Shown here piece by piece: positions 27,298 to 34,666 of a stretch of DNA of 64,000 bases (positions are counted from its first letter, which is position 1; each line of letters begins with the position of its first letter). Source of the DNA: CBDCTM01 sp965222005 (GTDB lineage: Bacteria > Bacteroidota > Bacteroidia > Chitinophagales > Saprospiraceae); assembly GCA_965222005.1 (NCBI GenBank), contig OZ244935.1, positions 4,402,001 to 4,466,000 of the forward strand, given 5' to 3'. A model generated the notes under the pieces. It worked only from the letters and a program-made list of their open reading frames with translations, was not told the DNA's origin and ran no database searches. A program made the position numbers and the translations under genes.

Positions 27298-28497
27298 ATG
27301 GAACTAACCTTCTGGAGCTGTATTTTCATTGTGTTTTATGCTTATCTGGGCTATGGATTAGTGCTATATCTATTGCTCAGCCTCAAACGGCTCTTCGGTA
27401 AAAAGCCTGCTGAAGCACTTAGCCAGCCAAAGGAAGAGCTGCCCGAAGTTACTTTTGTGGTAGCAGCTTATAATGAGGCCGATTGGATGAAGGAAAAAAT
27501 TGAGAATTGCCTGGCCTTCGATTATCCTAAAGACAAGCTACAACACCTGTTTGTGACAGATGGCTCAGATGACGATACCCCCGCCATCATCGACACCTAT
27601 CCCTACCCTGCCGGTACCCGGATACAGCTATTCCACCAGCCAGGCAGAAATGGCAAAATCGCTGCTGTGGAGCGCATCATGGTGTATGTAAACACCCCTA
27701 TTGTCATTTATACTGATGCCAATACGCTGGTCAATGAAGCTGCCATCAAAAACATAGTGCGCCATTATCAGGACGAACAAGTGGGCGCCGTGTCCGGCGA
27801 AAAGCGAATTGCTATGAGCCAAAAAGATGCGGCCAATGCTGCCGGAGAAGGGTTTTATTGGAAATACGAGTCCAAACTAAAACAGTGGGATTCTGAGCTT
27901 TACTCGGTAGTAGGAGCTGCAGGCGAATTGTTTTCCATCCGCACCTCGCTCTTTCAGCCTGTACCTCAGGATACCATCATTGAAGATTTTTACATGACCC
28001 TGCGTATAGCCCAGCAAGGCTATCGGGTAGTCTATGAGCCCAATGCCTACGCTGTGGAAAACAGCTCGGCCTCGGTGGCTGAAGAGCTGAAGCGAAAAAT
28101 CCGTATCGCTGCCGGAGGCTTACAAGCTATCAATCGGCTGCGCCCGCTGCTCAATCCAATGAAGTACGGCCTACTCAGCTTTCAATATGTGTCACATCGC
28201 GTACTCCGGTGGACATTGGCCCCGCTGGCTTTGCCCATTTTGCTGCTGCTCAACATCCTGCTGGCCTTTCAGGGCCAGCCGATATACCAATATTTACTGA
28301 TTGCGCAACTGCTCTTTTATGCAGCCGCCGGTATTGGCTATTTACTGGAACAACGAAAGCTAAAATACAAAGCTTTCTTCATCCCCTATTACTTTCTCAT
28401 GATGAACTATGCCGTGTATCGAGGCTTTATCCGCTTCGTCAAGGGCAGCCAATCGGTAGTTTGGGAAAGAGCCAAACGAGCGACCAGCAGTAATTAA
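27298..28497 (+). CDS. Membrane glycosyltransferase family 2
   Basis: A 399-residue protein with an N-terminal helix (about 3-28), a GT-A domain and two or three C-terminal helices (about 295-375). Catalytic signatures are VVAAYNEADW, FVTDGSDDDTP, IYTDANT, and IIEDFYMTLRIAQQGYRVVYEP, followed by KRKIRIAAGG in the place of QxxRW. This is the icaA/HasA-like layout of inner-membrane polysaccharide synthases. It lies across a gap from the exopolysaccharide operon and may belong to the same pathway, which is inference. Confidence 0.88.
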   Translation: MELTFWSCIFIVFYAYLGYGLVLYLLLSLKRLFGKKPAEALSQPKEELPEVTFVVAAYNEADWMKEKIENCLAFDYPKDKLQHLFVTDGSDDDTPAIIDTYPYPAGTRIQLFHQPGRNGKIAAVERIMVYVNTPIVIYTDANTLVNEAAIKNIVRHYQDEQVGAVSGEKRIAMSQKDAANAAGEGFYWKYESKLKQWDSELYSVVGAAGELFSIRTSLFQPVPQDTIIEDFYMTLRIAQQGYRVVYEPNAYAVENSSASVAEELKRKIRIAAGGLQAINRLRPLLNPMKYGLLSFQYVSHRVLRWTLAPLALPILLLLNILLAFQGQPIYQYLLIAQLLFYAAAGIGYLLEQRKLKYKAFFIPYYFLMMNYAVYRGFIRFVKGSQSVVWERAKRATSSN

Positions 28498-28641
28498 GCT
28501 ACCAACCATCGAGAAAAAGCACGGATTTATCCAAAGCCGACCGAATTTCGTACGGAAAGGCTTATCATTGTTCTGAAAATTGCTTAGCTGGTTAAGTGGT
28601 TTCCAAGATGACCTAATCACAAGTTCCAAAGCACATCCAGT

Positions 28642-30168
28642 ATGTTCCACATCCGCCATTTGTTATTTGCTCTGCTGCTTTTTTTGGCAATGAGCTGCCA
28701 AAAGGAAAGCTTTTTGAGCGATCCTCTCTGCCGATTTTTGCCAGATGAGGCCAGCTTAGTGACGGCCTTTTCCGCCAAACAACTATTAGATGATGCCAAC
28801 TATGAGGAGATCAAGGAAATGGATTTTTTCAGGGATTTTATCCAATCGATGGATAATGACTTCCTCTCGAAGCTATTTGAAAATCTGGAAGAAAGCGGAC
28901 TCGCTTTCGACCAAACCCTTTATCTGGCAATCAAGATGGAAAAGGGCAATCGGGTAGATCCCAGACGATCGCGCATGCTGGCTCCGCTCAAAGATGCCCA
29001 GGCCTTTAGCCAAATGATAGCCCGGCTATCGGGGGAGGCTATTCAAACGGGCAAGCAACACCAATATATTCAGTCATCCGGCCAAAGCTTCGTAGCCTGG
29101 AACGAAGAGGCGGCCATCATAGGCAACAAGGCCAGCCAGTCGGGCCAAGACTTGGATGAGCTATTCCAGGGAACTACCTCCTCCCAATTGGCCGGCAATC
29201 AAAATCTGGCCAACTGTCTAAGCGAGGTGGCTGATATTAACATTTGGATGAATTTCGATCATCTGGCGGAGGACGATGACTTACTCAACACCCTGGCTTT
29301 ATCTGGCATTGGAGCGAATGATTTGCGTGGCAATTTTCTCCACTTCTTCATCAATTTCGAGCCAGGACTTATCGATGCAGACTTTGAGCTTTTTTTGACA
29401 AGCAAACTCAAGCGTGACCTGAGATTGTTTACACATCCTAAACTTTCTATTGACCCTTCTCCTTATTTACTGCCTAAGGAGCCAGGCATTTATTTTTCGG
29501 CAGCATTGGATATTCCCGGCATTCGCCAGATTTTGAAGGAAAAGGGCGTACCAATGAGTTTGCTCAACAAAAATTACAGCTATCTAGGCTTCAGTGCAGA
29601 AGATTTATTGCAGGCATTGGACGGCAATTTAATGCTTTGCTGGTATCCCAAAGGTTATGGCTTTGTAGTAGCTAAAATCAGGAAGAGGGCTGCTTTCGAT
29701 AAACTGCTTGAAAGCGGCTTGCAATCGGGATTGATCGAAAAAAAGGCAGCAGATGATTACACCCTCTTTATGCCTATTTCAGGCCGTATTGCGGGTATCC
29801 CGGGGAGAATCAACGATCAAAATACGCTGCTCATCAAACAGGATGTGCTGTACCTCACGGGCGAGCCGGAGATAGCCGAGCGCTTGCGGGCCGGGCCTTC
29901 CAACGCACTGCCAAAGATTTCGGAAGAAGATTATGAAAAGCTCAACAGCCATCCGCTCAATCTCTTTCTTGATCAGGCCTCGCTGGGCAATTACCTGACC
30001 AAGGATACTTTAAACGTATTTCAATCAGTTCAGCTGAACTCCAGCCTGACTGGCGGACACCTTCACCTTAAGCTGGACCAGCCCAATACGAATGGCTTGT
30101 ACCGATTAATCCAGCTGTTGGAAGCCCGTTTCCGGAGCGAGCGGAAAGCGCCAGAACAAAGGATTTGA
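28642..30168 (+). CDS. Lipoprotein, DUF4836-like
   Basis: A 508-residue lipoprotein with leader MFHIRHLLFALLLFLAMSC and lipobox AMSC near residue 18. The early segment FLPDEASLVTAFSAKQLLDD and the repeated alternation of strand-rich segments resemble the DUF4836 family of Bacteroidota outer-membrane-associated lipoproteins; function is unknown. The start at 28642 gives a canonical leader. It stands alone, followed by the tRNA locus. The family assignment is by resemblance and could be wrong. Confidence 0.7.
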   Translation: MFHIRHLLFALLLFLAMSCQKESFLSDPLCRFLPDEASLVTAFSAKQLLDDANYEEIKEMDFFRDFIQSMDNDFLSKLFENLEESGLAFDQTLYLAIKMEKGNRVDPRRSRMLAPLKDAQAFSQMIARLSGEAIQTGKQHQYIQSSGQSFVAWNEEAAIIGNKASQSGQDLDELFQGTTSSQLAGNQNLANCLSEVADINIWMNFDHLAEDDDLLNTLALSGIGANDLRGNFLHFFINFEPGLIDADFELFLTSKLKRDLRLFTHPKLSIDPSPYLLPKEPGIYFSAALDIPGIRQILKEKGVPMSLLNKNYSYLGFSAEDLLQALDGNLMLCWYPKGYGFVVAKIRKRAAFDKLLESGLQSGLIEKKAADDYTLFMPISGRIAGIPGRINDQNTLLIKQDVLYLTGEPEIAERLRAGPSNALPKISEEDYEKLNSHPLNLFLDQASLGNYLTKDTLNVFQSVQLNSSLTGGHLHLKLDQPNTNGLYRLIQLLEARFRSERKAPEQRI

Positions 30169-30209
30169 CCCATCCCGGGATTTGGCAAGCAAATTTGTCA
30201 AAAAGATTC

Positions 30210-30241
30210 TTGACATATTTGCTTCAATTAGTTTATATTTG
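30210..30241 (+). promoter_or_regulatory. Strong promoter for the tRNA-like array and tRNA-Gly
   Basis: TTGACA at 30210-30215, an 18-base spacer, then TATATTTG at 30234-30241, a full match to the Bacteroidota -7 element TAnnTTTG. Initiation is expected near 30246. It is the best promoter match in the window and is the only one seen upstream of the array and the tRNA-Gly gene. Confidence 0.75.
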
Positions 30242-30295
30242 CATCGCATTTTCGGAGGGGTTGGAAGAGAAAGTTAAAAGTGTAGAAGCAACCCG

Positions 30296-30709
30296 AATAG
30301 CTTAGCTTCCCGCTTCAGAGAAGCGGGATAGAGCACGAACTTGCCAAGGTCGGTAGTTTGTCTTGCGAAAGTAGCTTCCCGATTCAGAGAAGCGGGATAG
30401 AGCACGAACTTGCCAAGGTCAGTAGTTTGTCTTGCGAAAGTAGCTTCCCGCTTCAGAGAAGCGGGATAGAGCACGAACTTGCCAAGGTCGGTAGTTTGTC
30501 TTGCGAAAGTAGCTTCCCGATTCAGAGAAGCGGGATAGAGCACGAACTTGCCAAGGTCAGTAGTTTGTCTTGCGAAAGTAGCTTCCCGCTTCAGAGAAGC
30601 GGGATAGAGCACGAACTTGCCAAGGTCGGTAGTTTGTCTTGCGAAAGTAGCTTCCCGATTCAGAGAAGCGGGATAGAGCACGAACTTGCCAAGGTCAGTA
30701 GTTTGTCTT
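30296..30709 (+). repeat. Six 69-bp tandem units derived from the adjacent tRNA-Gly gene
   Basis: Units begin at 30296, 30365, 30434, 30503, 30572 and 30641; the first is diverged in its 5' 7 bases. Each unit keeps the tRNA-Gly 5' acceptor strand GCGAAAG, the D-stem halves and the anticodon arm with TTGCCAA. The D-loop is replaced by a hairpin (CCCGCTTC-AGA-GAAGCGGG). The variable loop, T-arm and 3' acceptor strand are lost and replaced by GTAGTTTGTCTT. Odd units read CCCGCTTC and GGTCGG, even units CCCGATTC and GGTCAG, giving a 138-bp higher-order period repeated three times. The last unit runs directly into the intact tRNA-Gly at 30710. Confidence 0.9.
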
Positions 30710-30782
<73 letters not shown>

Positions 30783-30788
30783 CAAAAG

Positions 30789-30813
30789 AGCCTTCCTTGT
30801 GAAGGCTTTTTTT
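30789..30813 (+). terminator. Intrinsic terminator between tRNA-Gly and tRNA-Leu
   Basis: Stem AGCCTTC / GAAGGCT (30789-30795, 30801-30807), loop CTTGT, then a T-run to 30813. Only 14 bases remain before tRNA-Leu, too few for a separate promoter. Confidence 0.8.
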
Positions 30814-30827
30814 AAACAGGTAGGATT

Positions 30828-30911
30828 GCCCGGGTGGTGGAATTGGTAGACACGCCGGACTTAAAATCCTGTGGGCTTCGGCCCGTGCGGGTTCAAGTCC
30901 CGCTCCGGGTA
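30828..30911 (+). tRNA. tRNA-Leu (UAA)
   Basis: 84 bases with the long variable arm of class II tRNAs (TGGGCTTCGGCCC). Acceptor GCCCGGG pairs with TCCGGGT through G-T wobbles at both ends. The anticodon loop is CTTAAAA and the T-arm is GCGGG-TTCAAGT-CCCGC. The discriminator is A and no CCA is encoded. The anticodon stem CCGGA/TCCTG contains one C-T mismatch at pair 28-42, which is unusual but should not prevent folding. Confidence 0.93.
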
Positions 30912-30974
30912 CTGCAAATGGTCGTAATGAGTTGATTATCAGCTTTTTACGGCCATTTTTTGTAAAACAGGTAC

Positions 30975-31320
30975 AACAATGGTACATCCTCCAACCAAAA
31001 ACATCTCAGCCGAAAACAAGTCTGGCGAAAAATCAAAAAGCTATCCAACGGACAGGTCTATCCCCACATGCTACGGCATACATTCGCCACCCGAGTTGTA
31101 AATAACGTAATGAACTTCGGATTGCAAAACTCACGTCTCCGCAGAACAAATCAAAACTGCCATTGCTTCCATTGATAAAGAAAGCTGGATAGCTAAAATT
31201 TCCAGAAAACTATTTCCAAGAAATCCCATTCACGTCTTGCCTCTCGACAATGGCCCTCTCCTTTTCATCATCGAGATGATCGAGCGGTACAGGAAAGAGC
31301 CATTTATTTCTTTGTTCTGA
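30975..31320 (+). pseudogene. Remnant of a tyrosine recombinase (integrase), internally deleted
   Basis: One frame gives KHLSRKQVWRKIKKLSNGQ then VYPHMLRHTFATRVVNN (about 30981-31125), the box II H-x-x-R region of phage-type integrases. A second frame then gives THVSAEQIKTAIASID (from 31129), the tail that normally follows the catalytic Tyr (Y-THVS). The segment between, holding the HxxH/W box and the Tyr, is missing, and the N-terminal part is absent. The remnant begins about 65 bases after tRNA-Leu, a common integration site. The further tail to the stop at 31318-31320 is not recognised. Confidence 0.75.
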
Positions 31321-31424
31321 AATACATAACCACTTGCTCTGTACGTACTTGGAGCCGGTCTTTATCAAAATGCAATGCACGGATAATCCGGGACATAAAT
31401 GATAGCCGCCAAAGATAATTGTGG

Positions 31425-31448
31425 GGCTAGCCATTAAAATGGCTAGCC
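31425..31448. terminator. Palindromic hairpin at the end of the mscS gene
   Basis: GGCTAGCCAT / ATGGCTAGCC (31425-31434, 31439-31448) with loop TAAA. It overlaps the TAG stop of the minus-strand MscS gene. T-richness follows only on the plus-strand side (TTCTTTGTTTTT), so termination of plus-strand read-through is the better reading. Confidence 0.5.
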
Positions 31449-32279
31449 TTCTTTGTTTTTATACACAATCGTCCGATGTGGAAACGGAATTTCAATACCT
31501 TCTCTATCAAACCGTTTTTTGATACTTTCGTACAAATCGCAGCTCATCACAAAGGCATCGGGAGAGTCCTTCGCCCAGGCCCACGCGCGCAGGTTGACGG
31601 AGGATTCTCCCAACGACAATACCCGGACCGGCACTTCAGGCTCGCCATTTTTCAGCTGTTCCTCATTACGCGGATCAATGTGAAGCGGATGCTCTAACAC
31701 TTCTTCTTCCATTATTTTTTTGGCCCGGTCAATGTCGCTGTCATAGCTGATACCTACCTCAATCCACTTGCAAATTTTATCATTTACAAAATCGGCATTG
31801 ATGATAATTTCATCGCTGATTACCGCATTAGGAATGAGAATACGCTTGTATTGAAAATCCCGAATCACGGTATGCCGCAAAGTAATGTCTTCTACAATAC
31901 CGCTAAAGTGCCGGATGTTGAGCTGGTCATTTACCCGAAAGGGTTTGAACAAAACGATGAACATACCGCTAATGATGTTGCTCAAGGCATGTTGAGATGC
32001 AAAGCCAACAGCCACTGCTAAAATACCAGCTCCGGCCAGCATCGAACCAGCCAATGCTCGCAATTGAGGCATCATATAAATGGCAGCCCCAATTCCAATG
32101 AGGTAGATGAGCGCGCTGATGGCATGACGCAGGAAAACATAATTGGTAGGATCGTTACGCATGTCTTCCGCCGACCTTCGAATCAGCCGCTTAAAAAAAC
32201 GGTTGACCAGCCAGGCAACGAGCAAGGTAGCAATCAAAATGCCTAAAAAAAGGCCTGTCTGCAGGATAGTATTGTTCAT
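31443..32279 (-). CDS. MscS-family mechanosensitive channel (first of two)
   Basis: A 278-residue protein starting at ATG 32279; a TTG 13 codons upstream is less likely. There are three membrane segments in the first about 110 residues. The pore helix AGAGILAVAVGFASQHALSNIISGMFI carries the Gly/Ala pattern and GFASQ motif of MscS TM3. The beta domain (FRVNDQLNIRHFSGIVEDITLRHTVIRD) and C-terminal cytoplasmic vestibule follow. It should release solutes on hypo-osmotic shock. It lies 35 bases downstream of a second, differently sized MscS gene. Confidence 0.92.
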   Translation of the reverse strand: MNNTILQTGLFLGILIATLLVAWLVNRFFKRLIRRSAEDMRNDPTNYVFLRHAISALIYLIGIGAAIYMMPQLRALAGSMLAGAGILAVAVGFASQHALSNIISGMFIVLFKPFRVNDQLNIRHFSGIVEDITLRHTVIRDFQYKRILIPNAVISDEIIINADFVNDKICKWIEVGISYDSDIDRAKKIMEEEVLEHPLHIDPRNEEQLKNGEPEVPVRVLSLGESSVNLRAWAWAKDSPDAFVMSCDLYESIKKRFDREGIEIPFPHRTIVYKNKEG

Positions 32280-32314
32280 TTTCTTGGTTGAATGTATTTC
32301 ATAATAATACCCGA

Positions 32315-33376
32315 TCAAAGGGTACTTTTGCCATCCTTGGGGACGGATAAAGCGGCCAATTCAGTACCTCCCAAATGAAGAGTGCGAATAGGGAATGGAA
32401 TAACGATGCCTTCTTGCTCAAACCGCTTGTGCAACCTTTTTATGAATTCATGCTTTAGTGCAAACTGATTTTCATAGGTATCGGTTGACAACCAAACCCG
32501 CATACTTATACTGCTGTCTGAAAAATCGAAAAATCGTACCCTGGGCTTTAAAGACTTTGGCATCATCTCGGAATCCGACATCAAACTCTCCGCCACTTCC
32601 ATCGTCACCCTTTCCACCTGTTCCAGGTCGCTATTGTAATGCACTCCAACGATCACATGAAAGTAGAGTCTTTGCTGCAGCGTATAGTAGTTGGTGGTGA
32701 TAGAGGATGAAATTCTGGAGTTGGGGATAATTACAAAATTACCCAACAAGGTTTTTATCTCTGTGTTCCGCCAATTGATGTCCAATACATAGCCTTCTTC
32801 TCCCGAATCGAGGCGAATATAGTCGCCGGGTTTGACCTGCCTGGAACCTAAAATCTGGATGCCCGCAAAAAGATTCGTCAAGGTATCCTGCAAAGCCAAT
32901 GCGATAGCCAAACCACCTACCCCCAGTGCGGTCAATATCGGAGTAATCTGGATACCGAATGCCTTTAGCAAGGCAAAAACGCCAAACGAATACGTCAACA
33001 ATCGAATTACAATATGGAAGATGGAAGTGACCTGCTTTGACTTTGTAGTCAAATACAAATCATACACATAGAGCAATACTTCACATACAATATAGGTAAG
33101 CCCCAATATGGTAATCGTATGTACCGCTTTGTTCGACCATTCTGCATCGAGATGAAAAAAGGGAATAGATGCTATTATATTTAAAAGCAGAATAATACCC
33201 AGCGGTATGCTGGAGTTGGCCAGCTTTTCCAATAACACACCCAGTTTCTTATTCCTTTTTTTCACCGGCCTACTGACAAACAAAAAAACAGGGCGCAAAA
33301 AAATATAACCTAAAACCACCCCAGCAAGTAAAGTAACCACAAATACGTTTACTCTGTTTTCAAAAAATTGCTCCAT
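32315..33376 (-). CDS. MscS-family mechanosensitive channel (second of two)
   Basis: A 353-residue protein with four to five membrane segments, longer at the N-terminus than its neighbour. The pore helix is ILTALGVGGLAIALALQDTLTNLFAGIQIL, the GLAIALALQD form found in YbdG/YnaI-like channels. The beta domain follows (VKPGDYIRLDSGEEGYVLDINWRNTEIKT). The C-terminus HKRFEQEGIVIPFPIRTLHL is family-typical. The two tandem channels are clearly diverged, so this is an old duplication or independent recruitment. Confidence 0.92.
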   Translation of the reverse strand: MEQFFENRVNVFVVTLLAGVVLGYIFLRPVFLFVSRPVKKRNKKLGVLLEKLANSSIPLGIILLLNIIASIPFFHLDAEWSNKAVHTITILGLTYIVCEVLLYVYDLYLTTKSKQVTSIFHIVIRLLTYSFGVFALLKAFGIQITPILTALGVGGLAIALALQDTLTNLFAGIQILGSRQVKPGDYIRLDSGEEGYVLDINWRNTEIKTLLGNFVIIPNSRISSSITTNYYTLQQRLYFHVIVGVHYNSDLEQVERVTMEVAESLMSDSEMMPKSLKPRVRFFDFSDSSISMRVWLSTDTYENQFALKHEFIKRLHKRFEQEGIVIPFPIRTLHLGGTELAALSVPKDGKSTL

Positions 33377-33555
33377 GCTATTGTTGTTTCATGTTTTGGT
33401 TTTATACACTGATTTAAGCCTCGGACATCGAGTGGTTGTATGCCTTCATTTGAAGGCCAGGGGGAAGGTATGAAACAAATCCTTAACCGTCAAAGAAAAA
33501 GAATAATCAAGCAGGAGAGAAGTGCCGGATGCAATGCGCCGCTGAAAAATCCATC

Positions 33556-34557
33556 TTAGCGATCCACCGCCACTAAACCCAACACCCGCTCTATAAACTC
33601 AACACTCGCTTGCCGAACAGCAGCTACATTTTTCGACTGGCAGTCATTGATAATTACGTGCGTATCAACATCCGGGAAGGCCAGCAATTGTCTGTTTGCC
33701 GGCAGAGTAGCGGTTTGTTTATTGAACTCCTTAATGGCATCTACAGAAATCACATCATCTTTGGCCTCCTCATTTTTGTAGTAATAGCCTATAAAATAAG
33801 GTTGCCGGATCTTCTCAAAAATAGAAGGCTTCATCGTTTCGTTCAACAAACTTTTCAGGCAGATCAGGCCCTCCAGCCGATAGCGCATTGTCCAATAAGG
33901 CCGGCAAGGCGCAGGTAAGCTAAAGCTATGATAGTTGCCGCCTGTAACCCAACGGGCGAGCTGTAAGCCCCAGGGGAGGGTCAGCAAATCAGCTGTTTGG
34001 TCTTCAATATCAATATTGGGGGAATACATGAGCTGGGCAAATATAGCCTCCGGATGGCTGGCAGACAAATAAATTGACAAGGTGCTTCCGGTAGAGCAAG
34101 ACATCAGTATGACCTGCTCGCCAATGGCCCGGCCGATGGCCAAAGCCTCTTTGGCAGATCCGACCAGTGCAGCCGGCGTCAGCTTTGCGAATGCTTCCGC
34201 ATCCTCAACCCCATGCCCGGGCAGCCTGGCCAAATACAAATTGCAGCCATAGCGATTGGCCAAATCAAACACCAGGGGCTTTCCCTCCATCGGGCTGGCA
34301 GAGAAGCCATGCAAATACACGATGCTAAAAGGCGTTTTGCGCATGCTGTCTGCCCAAATAATTCGAGCTTCATTATCCGGCTTCAAACTGGAAACATTTT
34401 GCTCACGCTGGCGAATCATGCTGTCCAGCTCGCTCAGTGGCAAGGCAATCTCCTCAATGTCTGCATCAAAGGCCGGATAATCGGGCTGCGGACCAAAGTA
34501 AAGCACTCCTCCCAGCAGACAAAGTAGCAAAATACCGATTTTTAAACATGATCTCAT
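33556..34557 (-). CDS. Membrane-anchored alpha/beta hydrolase
   Basis: A 333-residue protein with an N-terminal hydrophobic segment (about 6-21, IGILLLCLLGGVLYFG). The oxyanion region is VYLHGFSASPMEG. The nucleophile elbow reads LMSCSTGST, a variant of GxSxG with Ser in C-S-T-G. A late Asp-His pair comes from LAFPDVDTHVIINDC, where DTH matches the catalytic His of serine hydrolases. It resembles carboxylesterase/thioesterase-type hydrolases. The substrate is unknown and it is monocistronic. Confidence 0.82.
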   Translation of the reverse strand: MRSCLKIGILLLCLLGGVLYFGPQPDYPAFDADIEEIALPLSELDSMIRQREQNVSSLKPDNEARIIWADSMRKTPFSIVYLHGFSASPMEGKPLVFDLANRYGCNLYLARLPGHGVEDAEAFAKLTPAALVGSAKEALAIGRAIGEQVILMSCSTGSTLSIYLSASHPEAIFAQLMYSPNIDIEDQTADLLTLPWGLQLARWVTGGNYHSFSLPAPCRPYWTMRYRLEGLICLKSLLNETMKPSIFEKIRQPYFIGYYYKNEEAKDDVISVDAIKEFNKQTATLPANRQLLAFPDVDTHVIINDCQSKNVAAVRQASVEFIERVLGLVAVDR

Positions 34558-34624
34558 CCGTTCGCTAATTAATAGTTTTCAAAATCTTCTTTAATTTAGC
34601 AAGTGTGTATAGGACGCAAATTAG

Positions 34625-34632
34625 TACTTTTG
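34625..34632 (+). promoter_or_regulatory. TAnnTTTG promoter element for the cyclase-TPR gene
   Basis: TACTTTTG matches the Bacteroidota -7 consensus fully. The expected start of transcription (near 34636) leaves a leader of about 30 bases before ATG 34667. No good -33 TTG is seen. Confidence 0.5.
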
Positions 34633-34666
34633 AGTCCAACTGCTACCCGCCAAAACGCTTTTCCCT

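Noticed and set aside
30296..30709. CRISPR array
   Set aside because: Units are contiguous without variable spacers, there are no cas genes in the window, and the unit aligns with the neighbouring tRNA-Gly.
34179..34527. Overlapping frames within the alpha/beta hydrolase gene
   Set aside because: They lie fully inside a well-supported gene and show no family motif.
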